The notes under the pieces were generated by a model. That model ran no database searches and was not told where the DNA came from. It saw only the letters and a program-made list of their open reading frames with translations. A DNA stretch of 64,000 nucleotides from Hysterangium stoloniferum (lineage: Eukaryota; Basidiomycota; Agaricomycetes; Hysterangiales; Hysterangiaceae), in contig WHVD01000123.1 in NCBI GenBank assembly GCA_015178975.1, forward strand, positions 124,001-188,000, read 5' to 3'. The first letter of the stretch is position 1; every line of letters starts with the position of its first letter. Of the stretch, positions 1 through 10,519 are shown in pieces. Made by a program: the position numbers and the translations under genes.

Positions 1-1760
1 TCGAAACCATAAATCTTGGTGGATGCAACCGAATAGCTGAATAGGATCTTGGGTAACTCAACATCGTTACTGGCTATGCTGGCGACAATGGTTTTTGTCA
101 GCAGGATGAGGTGTGATGGTGCGATGCACTGTTATAGCAAGAATTCAAGTAGCTTCTGATGGAAGTCACCTCCACACTGCTGACGGACGTGGGATATGGT
201 TTTCACGATATACGCAAACCTACCGATGAGTAAAGTATCCATCAAATGTTGATAGATTTCGGGCGATTTGCATGATAAATGTCGATGCGACATCATCAAG
301 GTTGGTGTTTAGTGGTGGCTTGGCGGCAGTATTATAAAATAGCGACCTCATTTCAGTTGACGTATTGCTTCTATCTGATTGATTGAGACCGGGGTATCAT
401 ATCAAGGTGAAACCCAAAGCTGTCAGGAGCTTGCCAATGTGATCTCTCCGCTGTATATAGAGTGAATACCGGCGGAACAGGCATAAAATCATCGACGCTC
501 CCTCCGGAATTACGTGGTTCTACGAAGATGTGAGGATTTCGAGTATATTCAATAACGCCAAGCTATCCCTACCTCATTAAATCAATGTTCTGTTGAATTA
601 GTCTGCCTAGTCTTGCCAGAGTTTAATTCTAAATCAAAAAACCATCCACCCAAAATACTGCGAGACCATTCCCCAGTCCACGGTATGACTGAGATACGGG
701 GTGAGGCAGAATGTGGCGTTCGTAGACTCCCTGGCATCCCAACCATACTCGAAGGTTCATGGTAAGTTGTCTCTCCTTGGCAGTGAAACATCCAGTTTGT
801 CAACAGTCGTGCACCGAGAATTAAACTCAAGCCGGCTGTTGCTTGAATAATGGCCATCCGTATTCAATTATATTATAATCCCACCACACGATTTCTAGTT
901 TAAATAATTTTTATCACCCCAATGAGGACTGTATTCCTCGTGTGCCCTTGCCATATCAAGGGGCTTGCATCTTATAGACGGTCTGAGAAAAGCAAGGAAG
1001 ATCACAAGAGTTGACAATTCTGCTGCACAATCCAAGAGGTGTTCAGAGAAATTTCTTACGAGGTGGTTGACCGTCGAAAGTGAATATATTTTATTATCCT
1101 GGCTTGCTCAGTGAACTGTTTGCCACGACGCACCTGGCTCACACTATTCACCCATTTCTGTGGCTGTTCAATCTGATGATGGAAAGGTAGATTACGGATT
1201 GTGAAGTACTGTGAGTCCTTGCGAATGTCAAAGCTGACATCTGACGGTGTCTCCTCGGCGAGCCATTATGGCGACGAACCCACTAGCATTGTTTGATGAA
1301 ACGGTATGGAAGCCACATAATTATGTTCCGGGGGTTATTTTCCGGAAAAGGAAGACGTAATTCAAATTCGTCAACGGTGTCGACACACCAGTGAAAGGTG
1401 TAGAAACTAACGAATAGGAAGGAACAGGGGACGACAACTAACGTTCAAGAGGCCCACGGATCTAGTCGAATAGCTCTTTAATATTAGATAGAATCAAATG
1501 AATTTTTCGCTACTACTCACAATGAAATAATTCAAACATAACAATTGGTGGAATGAACTCCAGTCAACTGAAATTGGAGCAGCAGGAGGGGAGTAAAATA
1601 AATTATCGTGGCATGTAGTATGACGTTGACGACTGAAGCATTGAAACAGAAGACAAACGAGAAAATCTCGGGGAATGACTGCTCCACACGGCGGGTCGTG
1701 GGTATTCTTCAGCTCTTCGTTGATATGTGATTCCCCCTGACATGACCACGAGCTACTTTT
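1..1760 (-). pseudogene. Degenerate L-G unit, cut by window start
   Basis: Minus-strand copy of the L leader followed by a D-like stretch and a G block. The G block includes an 82-codon open stretch near 857-582 with the signature VIPWTGEW, the paralogue of gene A exon 2 (both contain CQGET followed by YH and a proline-rich run). Leftwards it reads into the exon-3-like part (PPLNTNLDDVAS type, about 355-240) and an exon-4-like part at the edge. The same order recurs at 25901-24020 (-) and 11700-13440 (+). Many stops and frame changes make it non-coding now. Function unknown. Confidence 0.5.
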
Positions 1761-2050
1761 CTCTTAACCAAAGTGAAAGTTCACGAAATGTGTAGAAATG
1801 TCGGTGTCTTTATCATGGTGTTGTCCATTGGTTTGTTCCCGGCTTCTTGTTCTCCCAAACAAAGGACACGACAAGATTGTTAGCACTTGAGACACCCTAG
1901 TGGTGTTCGATTGACACTGTTACTGCTAGCATATGCGATGTCATTTCAGCGGTGGGTAGTCCTCGGAATCTATTCAACATCAATCTAGAGAACCTCGCAG
2001 CGATCATTCCAAGTGACTATCTTCGCGTTTAAATTGTGTGAAATTATGTA
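1741..2050 (+). pseudogene. Block B copy 1, head only
   Basis: Starts at the conserved ATGACCACGAGCTA head, which overlaps the L start on the other strand, and runs for about 300 nt. At about 2050 it is joined to a B copy in the opposite orientation. An early in-frame TAG (about 1792) and later frame changes break it. It is truncated by an inversion breakpoint. Confidence 0.45.
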
Positions 2051-2700
2051 GCACCAGCAAATGGACACACTTGCTACTCATTTCTCGCCGATAATGCCGA
2101 CACATCAATTAAACCAGGAGGAGCCGAATAGCCTCGCCCTTTATTCAAGTCACTTTGCATCTGGGGTTTCAGATCTTATAAAGCTATATGATTTGGGCCA
2201 ATGTAAGACATAGCCGTTTTGTATTATCGCCGCGAGCTCTGCAATTGTACCCATCCATGTGTTGAATACGTTTGGTGCCACCAGCCGTACCTAGACTAAC
2301 ATTCGAATCGTGAACAAGATATGTTTTAAATAAGATATTACTGAACGTCTGAAAAGTCCTCCCCCGTCGCCGCTTTGCTGTATGTCTCGTTCAGGCTCAC
2401 CATATCGTCGCCAGTGTTCAATCAACAAGATCCATGATCTTAAAACCGAGGGCCTTCACACTGCGAGTGAATGTGTTGGGGGAATTCCTTAAACTAATGC
2501 TCTTCCATTGAAAACTCGACAATACAGCTGCCAAAAGTCAAGCAAATATAAGAGCGCATACAGTCACTTTTCACCTTTGCAGTGAGCTCTGCATGTTGCA
2601 CACGTTGATTCCATATATGCATTGAATACACTTGCGGGCACCACCCGTGACTAGACTGTCATCCTATTTATAAATGACAATTATTTGAAACAGAACGCGG
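2051..2700 (-). pseudogene. Block B copy 2, inverted partial copy
   Basis: Matches the middle and tail of B on the minus strand. It includes the motif read on the plus strand as AGAGCGCATACAGTCAC (about 2553) and the GGTCTGAAAA/CTCGTTCAGGCTCA segment shared with 10800, 44205, 49020 and 57620. It meets B copy 1 head-on at about 2050. At about 2700 it runs into the H block of A copy 1 without any leader block. No intact frame. Confidence 0.45.
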
Positions 2701-3005
2701 ACTTCCTGACGCTCAATAACACCCTAAATACTATATTATGGGGTCACAGTTGTCAAAAATATTACTAGATACTATGTGAGCCTTCAGCAGAAGGCGTAAG
2801 AAAGTAGCAAAGTAACTACGTCCACTGGAATCTGTATAGGTTAAGGAAGGTGAGGGGATTTTGCTTCCGTTGGCAGGGATGACATGCTGTGAATCCTGTG
2901 TGAGCACGGCCATAAGGCTGTACCTTGGTGGAATTAACTCTCCGACCAATGGGGGCATAAAGGCGAGGCACCCCCTTTTCGTGTAAGTAAGACTGCTACA
3001 CACCA
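2701..3005 (+). other. H block upstream of gene A copy 1 (possible 5' exon)
   Basis: Conserved sequence found directly upstream of every gene A that keeps its 5' end (also 28760-28954 -, 16500-16760 -, 56800-57012 +, 61750-61912 +). The shared frame reads KEGEG, then a CC-x-S-x-VSTAI core, then GINSPTxGGIKARHP. It ends at a good donor-like GTAAGT about 15 nt before the A start codon. It may be a 5' coding exon or a transcribed leader; no convincing acceptor pairs with the donor, so it is left out of the gene model. Confidence 0.4.
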
Positions 3006-4068
3006 ATGTCTACTTCCGACGAGACGACTGCGGGGAATCACGATTCGGCAACGGCTGGGATCGACCTTGAAGACATTGAGGAACTCCCACCCTTAGTTTC
3101 CCCCGGTGTATTGAGTTCAGAGCAACGGGACGAGATCGTTAAAGAGATGAGAGAGAGATTCAGGGAGAAGCTTCGAGAACGATGGGGTTGTAACGAACCC
3201 GGCCACGATTTATGTTATCGGGCCCCCGATGGTAGGCAACACATACAGCTGTCTGCAAACCATATAGAGATTTGGGTTGACGAGTGGGTGAGTAGAGTAT
3301 AATGCTATTTCCATGTGATCTGGGTCACATGCTGGGCATTTTAGTGTCAAGGAAAAACGGGCTACAATGACCCACCGAACGTTGTTAAGATATCCACCAA
3401 CATGACATCCGACCTCAGCCCGTATCGCAGTCATGATGATGACTGGGGAATGAGCTCACAGAGTCTTGGGACATCATCAAGTATTGAAATTAGCCCTGGG
3501 TATTACTGTGGAGTTGGTTTGGAAAGGGTTGGGATGAAAGTCCTGCACAGCGCAAAGAAAGCTTTGCTGATGGCAAAGCTGACAATATACGGGCACATAA
3601 TGAATGAATTGTCTCAACACAATGGTGCCTTTAGCAAGATTCTAACTCTGCCAAGATTGGGAAGACTAGTCCAAGAAGTGTTGATTTAATGAGGTAGGGA
3701 TAACTCAGCGTCAATGTTGAATACAGTCGAAATACCAACGTCTTTGTAGACCCACATATCCACTTCAAATTCGGAGAAGAGCGATGGGGGTTTTAGATGA
3801 TTTCTCGATATTTTCATTTCACATAAGTAGCAAAGGTCACGTTACCTGGCTTATGACATGTTTGACTTCGGCCTTCACTTCCTGCCCCGGGGTTTATTGG
3901 TCAGAGAGAGACGCGTCAACTGCGATTACGTCATCACTATACAACGTTTTAGTCAAGTCACCGCTGCACACCAACTTGGATGAAGTTGCATCAACATTTA
4001 TCATACAAATCGCCGGTTATCATCATCTCTCACCCATTTTCGGCCTTGCGAATATCGTGGAAGCGATC

Positions 4069-4085
4069 TGCCACGTGCGTCAACT
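4069..4085. repeat. Left target-site duplication of the LINE
   Basis: TGCCACGTGCGTCAACT, 17 nt, repeated exactly at 9739-9755. It belongs to gene A exon 3 and is duplicated on either side of the LINE. It directly abuts the poly(T), which is the poly(A) tail of the minus-strand element. Confidence 0.92.
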
Positions 4086-4105
4086 TTTTTTTTTTTTTTT
4101 TTTTT
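4086..4105 (-). other. LINE poly(A) tail
   Basis: Uninterrupted T run on the plus strand, which is A(20) on the element strand, immediately 3' of the LINE 3' UTR and touching the target-site duplication. It marks the 3' end and supports target-primed reverse transcription. Confidence 0.9.
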
Positions 4106-4246
4106 AATACATTTATATACCGCATCGCATAACGAAGATACATAGCGGTTGGGGAGAGAACTACCCTAACGGTCGGTGGAGAAAAGGTGGGATGTGAATG
4201 CAGTGGGTTGGGATATGTGGGAAGGTCTAATGCAGGGCGGGGGTGA

Positions 4247-6679
4247 CTAGGTCTTCCGGAAAGCGTCTGAGGCGGCAATGAACTCGGCTATGGCTTCAAG
4301 GCCCTTGTGTGTGCTGAGGATGATGGGGAGTGACAAGTCTTGAGAGGCGGCCTGGAGGAGATGGCGGTGCTCCTCGTAAAGGGGGCACTCGGAAAGGATG
4401 TGGAGGCGAGATTGCATGTCAGTTTCGCCACAGGGGCAGGTGGTGGGGAGGTCGGGGAGGAAGCGGTTGTAGTAGGTGCCGAGGAATCCGTGGCCAGTGA
4501 TGGTTTGGATGATGCGTGTGTGGACGTGGCGGGGGCCCCCGTATTCTTTGTGGAACTTGGCCAGTTTGAGGGCAGGGGGTTTGTGGAGTCCAACGGCAGC
4601 GAGGTTGGTGTGGGGGAGGCGGAGCCAATCCTGGTGCCAGAGTTTTAGGGAGCGCGCTTTTGCATGTTCCAAGGCCCAGGAGACTGTGGAGTGCAGGATG
4701 GGGGGGCGCAGGTTGACGGCTTCCTTTGCAAGGGAGTCGGCCTCCTCATTGCCTTGGAAGCCATTGTGGCCTGGGACCCAGGAGAGGGAGACATCATGGG
4801 AGGGGTTGGTTAGGAAATTGTCGATATGTTTCCGAAAGATGATGGAGGCGCACTGGCTGGGGTGGTCTGAAACATCATCAATGGATTTTAGCGCAGCTTG
4901 GTTGTCAGAGAGGAAAAGGAGGTGCTTAGCGTCAGGTATGTCGGCAAGGAGTGTTGTCAGTGCAGCACTGGCGCTTGCCAGGGCAAACATCTCGGCGTCA
5001 TAGATGCCTGCATGCCTGCCAAGGCCGAAGCGCCCTCTGCGGATAGAGGAGCCAAGGTGGTGGATGGAGTAGCCGGCACCTGTGCGGAGGTGGTTACCTT
5101 GACCCTTGCGACGGGAGCCATCAGTGTAGATGACAAGGGTCGACGGGTCCTGGTTGGCAGTGTGAATGGTGAGGTGGAGTTCCTCAATGAATTTGGTGCG
5201 TTCTTCAGGGGAAAAGGGCGCAGTTAGGATGCTCTTTGACAAGCGGGCACCCCATGTGGGCCGGTGTGCGTGGGGGGGGGTAAAATATGGGAAGATTTGC
5301 TCAGCCCTGGGGCTAGACAGCGAGGCGAGGTAGAGGATGATGGTGGCTTGCTTGCGTGGGTGAATCGGGGGGGTGGGGGGGAGGAAGCCACCTGGGAGGT
5401 GGCCTTCCCAGCTAGGGGGGGCCCTCGCTAGGACTTGGGATGAGGCGGGGAGGCGTCTGAAGCGGATGGCGGCATTGGCAGACATCTTGCGTAGCAGGTG
5501 GGGGATGGGGAGAATGGCACCAATGTGGTGCATTTCTGCAATGGGGGTTGTGCGGAAAGCACCGAGGATCCATCGGAGGGCCTCAGTTTGGGCCTTCTCG
5601 AGGGGCTTGAAGAGATGTTTCTGGTGGATGCCAGTATACCACACTGGGGAGCCAAAGGTTAGGATGGGGATGATGATGGCACGGTAGAGGAGTCTGGCAC
5701 TGGCTACACTGAGGCCACGGATGCAGTTGGCAAGGATCTTGAGGCCTGAAGTGGCAGAGCGGGCACGGTTAGCCATGTTGTTGACATGTGTGCGGAAAGT
5801 GAGGGAGCGGTCAAAGAACACGCCAAACCAGCAGAATGAGAGTTGGGGGCGGACGGCATGGGCTGGAGCAGAGGGGGGGGTAATGTTGATGAGGGGGTCA
5901 TTGGTGGGGTCAGCCCTGGGGCGGGTAAAGTGAATCAGCTCCGTTTTGTCAGCATCGATGTCAAGGCCGAGTAGGCGGAGCAGGTCGATGACTGTGCTGA
6001 AGGCATTGGATAGTTGGGTGGTGTTGGTAACCAGGGATGGGGACATTGCCAGGATGAGGGCATCGTCCACATAAGCCTTGAGGTTGACATTGGGGAGGTC
6101 GTTTAGGCATGTGAGGATAGGGGACGAGTAGATCGTGGATAGGATGGGGGATAGGGGGGACCCTTGAGGAATGCCGACGCCAGCAATGGGGAGGGGATCA
6201 CTGAGGAAACCATCGATACGGATGCAGACGAGGCGGTTGGATAGGAAGGACCTGGTCCACGCAATAACCACTGGGGAGAAGCTGAGGAGTTCAAGTGTGC
6301 GGAGTGGGCGGGTGTGGTTGACGTTGTCAAAATATCCCTTGAAGTCGATAGCGAGGGCTGAGGCAACAAGGCCATCGTGCCATGCAGCCTGGACAACGTG
6401 GGTGAGGGACAGGCATGCATCAATGACTGAGGATTTGTCGCGGCCACCAAACTGGTTGGTGGGGACTAAGTTGTGGCGGCCTACCTCATACATGATACGG
6501 GCTGCCATGAGCTTTTCGAGGAGCTTGCCGAGGCATTCCAGCAACGCGATGGGGCGGTAGGAGCAGGGGTTGGACATGTCAGCTTTGCGTGGTTTTGGGA
6601 CAATCGCAATAACAGCCATTTTGAAGGCTGCAGGGTGGACACCTAGTTGAACACAGGCATTGAGGAAATTGGTGAGCAC
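4247..6679 (-). CDS. LINE ORF2, RT and RNase H part (810 codons open)
   Basis: Encodes the polymerase half of the LINE replication protein. The RT has a PQGSPLSPILS motif near residue 171 and the catalytic YVDD at about 203-206. RNase H follows with YTDGS (about 518), a Glu near 563, SDNQAA (about 591) and WVPGHNGFQGNEEAD (about 635-648), so all catalytic acidic residues are present. The C-terminus carries a C-x-C-x9-H-x4-C finger (about 748-765). The listed start is only the first in-frame Met after a frameshift at about 6700; the natural protein begins in the endonuclease region upstream. No stop lies inside these 2.4 kb, so this half of the element looks young. Confidence 0.9.
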   Translation of the reverse strand: MLTNFLNACVQLGVHPAAFKMAVIAIVPKPRKADMSNPCSYRPIALLECLGKLLEKLMAARIMYEVGRHNLVPTNQFGGRDKSSVIDACLSLTHVVQAAWHDGLVASALAIDFKGYFDNVNHTRPLRTLELLSFSPVVIAWTRSFLSNRLVCIRIDGFLSDPLPIAGVGIPQGSPLSPILSTIYSSPILTCLNDLPNVNLKAYVDDALILAMSPSLVTNTTQLSNAFSTVIDLLRLLGLDIDADKTELIHFTRPRADPTNDPLINITPPSAPAHAVRPQLSFCWFGVFFDRSLTFRTHVNNMANRARSATSGLKILANCIRGLSVASARLLYRAIIIPILTFGSPVWYTGIHQKHLFKPLEKAQTEALRWILGAFRTTPIAEMHHIGAILPIPHLLRKMSANAAIRFRRLPASSQVLARAPPSWEGHLPGGFLPPTPPIHPRKQATIILYLASLSSPRAEQIFPYFTPPHAHRPTWGARLSKSILTAPFSPEERTKFIEELHLTIHTANQDPSTLVIYTDGSRRKGQGNHLRTGAGYSIHHLGSSIRRGRFGLGRHAGIYDAEMFALASASAALTTLLADIPDAKHLLFLSDNQAALKSIDDVSDHPSQCASIIFRKHIDNFLTNPSHDVSLSWVPGHNGFQGNEEADSLAKEAVNLRPPILHSTVSWALEHAKARSLKLWHQDWLRLPHTNLAAVGLHKPPALKLAKFHKEYGGPRHVHTRIIQTITGHGFLGTYYNRFLPDLPTTCPCGETDMQSRLHILSECPLYEEHRHLLQAASQDLSLPIILSTHKGLEAIAEFIAASDAFRKT

Positions 6680-8117
6680 CTCAGGCGAAACGGAGTGATG
6701 GTCCAGTAGGTGGAGCCGGAGGCACCGGGAGCAGAGGTGTTCGAGGCGGATGAGAGGGTTTCTAGGACCTCAGACTGCGAGAAGGGGGTGAAGTCCCGTG
6801 GGGGGAGGGGGGCAGGGTCAGATGGCAAGACTGGGTCTATCGAGGGGGCAGTCCTGGGGAAGAAGGTGTCAGCAAAGGCATGGCATTGTGACCGTGGGTC
6901 GATAGCTATGGTATCACCGTGACGGATTGGGGGGGTGTGTTGGCGGCGTTTTCCTGAGGCCCATTGGCAGAGGCTCCACACCTCTGTATGGGTGGCACGT
7001 TGGACGATGTCCATGGCCCAGTCGCGTTTCGCTTTGCGGATGGTGGCGTGGAGACGGCCTCTGACCGTCTCACGTTGAGGTCCACGTGTGTGCATGAGGG
7101 CACGCATGGCCTCATCGCAGGCCTCATTCCACCATTTGGAGCGGGGAGGGGCCTTGCCGGTGCTCCGGGGCATGACGTTGGAGGTGGCTTGGGATAGAGA
7201 GCTGAGGAGGGCAGTGGCACCCACTTCGACATCTTGGGCAGAGTGGTATTCTGGGGGTGGGGGGTTAGCACCAATGGAGCGGGAAAAAGCTTCGCACCAC
7301 TCTTTCCGCAAAGACGGATCAATCCGGAAAGGGTGGGGGTGGTCATCAGGGGTGGCTGGGGGGGGTTCGGGGGTTGGATGGCCCAGTGAATGGGGTTGTG
7401 GTCCGAAGCAACAGCTGAGTCCAGGAGGACCTCCCAATCTTGGATTAGGTTGCGCTCGGCGGCTGCAAAGTTGGACCAAGTTAGGTCGATGATGGAGTCG
7501 GACTGGTTGGAACGGCCAATGCGGGTAGGTTTGTCCAGGTGGTTGACAAGAGCCAGAGCATTCGCGGCTGCCCAGTCAGCAAGGTCGTTGGCTGCAGAGG
7601 AGGGTTGGCGGGGTTGGGTGCCAGCGATTGCTCAGGATGGGTGGTGGAGGTTGAAGTCCCCAAGGATTAGGGTGGGAGTTGTGGCTGGGAGGTCAGAGTT
7701 AAGAAGTGTTTGGAGTGCAACAGAGTCTCTGCTGGCACCAGCATTATATACCTTCACGGACATAAAGAAGAAATCACCGTATGTAAAAGAGTTGGTGAGT
7801 GTATCCGGGGAGTCGAGGATATCTGGGCGGGGGAGCACCGAGAGGCCAGGAGTGTTTTTACGTACAAAGGTGGCGACTCGAGGGGTTTGGTCAGTGGTGG
7901 TGAGGGGGAGGAAGGCCTCCCAGGCGGGGCAGGAAATGGTGCCCTTGATGTCAGTCCCGGACGGATCAGTGATGGAGTGTCCAGTGCCAATTTTTCCCCA
8001 CCAGGGCTCTTGGAGGAAGAGGATGTCGTAGTTGAGAAGGGTGTTGAGTATACAGTGCATGCCGGCGTTGGAGCGGGCCACGTTGAGTTGGAGGCATCGA
8101 AGTGGCGGGGGTGACAT
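6643..8117 (-). pseudogene. LINE ORF2, APE endonuclease and linker, broken
   Basis: The ORF2 N-terminus starts at 8117 and shows APE landmarks: LQLNVAR near residue 8, FLQEPWWG (catalytic Glu), LILGDFN and, past the break, SDHNP. An in-frame TGA at 7634-7632 follows GDFNLHHPS, and the same frame stays open beyond it with endonuclease sequence. A frameshift near 7340 leads into the linker frame (7479-6643), and another near 6700 leads into the RT frame. One stop and two indels separate this from a working ORF2. Both indels lie in C-rich runs, so assembly error is possible. Confidence 0.85.
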
Positions 8118-8178
8118 TAGTCGAGAGCAATATCAGCGTCGGAGGGGGGGTGGTTTGAAGGCTGGGGGGGTGGGGGGC

Positions 8179-9605
8179 CTAAGTCAGGGCGGGGGGGATC
8201 ACATACTTGCGGCGCTCGGGGCACTCGGGGGAGTCAGCTACGTGAGGGCCAGAGCAGTTGACGCACCTGAAGTTGTGGGGGCAGTCCTGGTTGGCAGGGA
8301 GATTGGCGAGCTTGCAGTCGTTGCACTTGGTGCGGTGGTCTGCTTCAGCGTGGCGTTCGCTGCAGAGGCGGCACTTAGGGCGGGACTTGCATTGTGGGGC
8401 GGCATGGCCAATGGCCCAGCAGATGGGGCATTGGCGGAGTTTCGGTTTGTCCACCCAGCGTTTCACTACGACCGGGGCACCGAACATGAAGAATTGTGTT
8501 TGGAAGGCTTCCTTGAGGAGAGTGCCGTCAGGGTCTTCGAAGGCTAGCGAGATGGAGGACTTGAGACCGGCGATTGCGTCCGGGGTCGGACCCAGGAGGG
8601 GGGTTGGGTGAGGGTGATTTTAGAGGCGAAGGGGAGATTGTTGAACGAGTCCAGGAGGGAGGCGTCAGAGAAGACTGGGCTTCCGGGGAACTCACGTGCA
8701 AAGACGCCGGACAGGACGATCTTGGACCAGCGAGTGTCGCGTGATATGGTGGGGTCCGAGCCGAGGTCTAGGGCCTCGCGGATGGACGGGAGGTGAGCTG
8801 AGACGAGGGCGGGGGAGGTGGCAGGGGGAATGTGACGATGAGGTTGCCAGTTGGGTTCCAGTGGGTCCCGATGGCCTGGAGGCCACAGGCGGTGGGGATG
8901 GCTTTAAGTTTGGCGTTGATCCTCTTGGAGAGGATTAAGGGAGGGGGGTGGCTGTCCGCCGGCGGAGGGTTGCCTTTGAAGCGAACCACGAAGCGGATTG
9001 GGGAGGGGGGTTTGCGAAGGGGGGGTTGGGAGTTTTGGGAGCCGGGGGACCTGAGGTGGGCGGTGAGGCAGCGACTGCAGCAAAGGATCGTGGGCCAGAG
9101 GGAGGGGTCTGGGTGGGGGGGGTGCGAGTTCCGTTGGAGATTTGGCGTTCCAATCGTGAGAGTTGGGCCGTGATCGATTGTTGGAATTGTTGGAGGTAGT
9201 GTGTGATGTTGCCATCCAGCGCGGGAGGGGGGGCTGGGAGGGACGGGGGAGGCGGGGCATCCTGGGGGGGGAGACCTTGAACGCTTGACAGAGGTAAGTG
9301 CGGATTTCTGAGTGGGCGTCGGCAATGGAAGGGTCGACGAAGGGTTCGCCGTGGGGGAGGGGGTCTACAATAACGTCAATTAGGCTGAGGCAGAGAGTGA
9401 CCCACCCGGCAATTGGGTCGTCGACAGCGTGGGATTTGGAGTAGACCTCAATTAGGTTCTTCACGGAGTTGATGGTGCGTGAAAGGAGGAGTTGCGGGTC
9501 GGTGAGGGTGGAGGGCTCAGTTGGGAGGTGCGTGGAACTGAGCGTGTTCGGGAGGGGATGGGTTGGGTTGGAGGCGGGCGAGGGTGTGGGGGAGTCTTCG
9601 TCCAT
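8179..9605 (-). pseudogene. LINE ORF1, nucleic-acid-binding protein with zinc knuckles, frameshifted
   Basis: The N-terminus at 9605 is Pro/Ser/Thr-rich with a helical stretch, then a proline-rich middle. The C-terminal part (8487-8179) holds knuckles CPICWAIGHAAPQC (CX2CX4HX4C), a CX2C...H...C unit and CVNCSGPHVADSPEC. In LINEs this protein binds element RNA. The reading frame moves between all three minus frames, with shifts around 9270, 9000, 8830 and 8580, nearly all beside C/G homopolymers. It ends about 60 nt before ORF2. Confidence 0.8.
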
Positions 9606-9738
9606 GTCGTGGCTAAGACCAGGGTTGTGGACGAATTTTGCTTTTTAAAACCGGAGCAGATATCGTCCCCAGGGGAGAGAGAGCGTCGGCCCGTTCGCAG
9701 GGCGGAAGCAGATGGTGGTGGTTGGGAGTAACCGTCCA

Positions 9739-9755
9739 TGCCACGTGCGTCAACT
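9739..9755. repeat. Right target-site duplication of the LINE
   Basis: Exact 17-nt copy of 4069-4085 at the 5' end of the LINE. Gene A exon 3 resumes in frame directly after it (codons for SVEELTAIRG). Confidence 0.92.
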
Positions 9756-10519
9756 ATCTGTAGAGGAGCTCACGGCGATCAGAGGTTTCATTGAATTCTG
9801 GTTACAACCGTGCGTCGCGACATTCCATCATTTTATCTTTCTCACCAAACGCATAACAGACAAAGTCACCGGCGACTATCTTCCCAATCTATCCAGCTTC
9901 TCATGTGTTGCATCCACCAAGATGCATGGTTTCGAGATATCGCCGGAGCTGCATTGAGCGTTTTATTGGACAACATAAACACACATATAGCGTCATTGAC
10001 ACTTCATCTTGATTTGGAAACATCTTCTTTATTGTTGGGGAGTATTGATTGCTTGGAAACTTTCTTCAACGACAGCACGCTTCTCACCGATCACATCAAC
10101 CAGCTGAATGTGGTTTCTCCGTTCATTGGGCGCATCGTACGGTACGTTCACAATATTTTTCCTACCTGCACCGTCTTACATCCGCTTATGAAACTTTCTT
10201 ACCAGTCTGATTCTGACGCACACGAGTCCCAATTGGTATCTCCTGGTGTCTGGCCAAAGACTAATCGAGTTGACTATGAAGCTGATAGCTGGATCTTCCG
10301 AGCCCGAATCTGCGTTGACCACAGTGCGCAGCCTCGATACCATCGCCGTTCTCGTTTCTCTTCTTCCACGTTGTGATATTATGCGCGGCACGACCAACGA
10401 CAAATTCTTCAATTACAAGCTTAAAACTTTAGATTTCACCGCGCGTTCCTTCCTTTGCGTGGTCGCCACACCTTCCACTTGTGTGTCCGTACGGTCTAAT
10501 TAGACCCCCCTATCAATGT

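Larger units (their letters stand above)
4086..9738 (-). mobile_element. Tad1/I-like non-LTR retrotransposon (LINE), near full length
   Basis: A 5.65-kb element on the minus strand bounded by a perfect 17-nt target-site duplication. It ends in a poly(A) tail, seen as about 20 T on the plus strand from 4086. Order 5'-3': ORF1 with zinc knuckles, then ORF2 with APE endonuclease, reverse transcriptase, RNase H and a C-terminal zinc finger. The coding strand is C-rich and much higher in GC than the flanking array, which marks it as an insertion. It sits in exon 3 of gene A copy 1. The intact duplication suggests a recent arrival, but ORF1 and ORF2 carry frameshifts and one stop. The Tad1/I placement rests on domain order only. 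Confidence 0.92.
3006..10503 (+). pseudogene. Gene A copy 1, split by a LINE insertion
   Basis: All five A exons can be traced: 3006-3287, 3345-3693, 3750-4085 plus 9756-9809, 9860-10141 and 10206-10503. The introns are 57, 56, 50 and 64 nt, with donors GTGAGT, GTAGGG, GTGCGT and GTACGT and acceptors ending in AG. Exon 5 is 298 nt, as in copies 7 and 11, and ends at TAG 10501-10503. Two lesions are visible. A 1-nt deletion near the end of exon 2 (about 3676-3680) gives TAA, and a 5.65-kb LINE lies inside exon 3. A 12-nt in-frame deletion in exon 2 is harmless to frame. Without the LINE and the 1-nt loss the frame would be continuous, so decay looks recent. Function unknown; see copy 11. Confidence 0.75.

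Noticed and set aside
3210..3434. Antisense frames over gene A exons 1-2, repeated at 28312, 62070 and 62120
   Set aside because: They recur only because the exons recur. They cross the intron and lack the phase agreement that the sense exons show.
7390..8031. Long plus-strand open frames across the LINE (for example 213 codons here and 175 codons at 4476-5003)
   Set aside because: They lie antisense to the LINE endonuclease and RT-RNase H regions. The strand is extremely G-rich with few stops, and the translations are low-complexity Gly/Arg/Trp without motifs.
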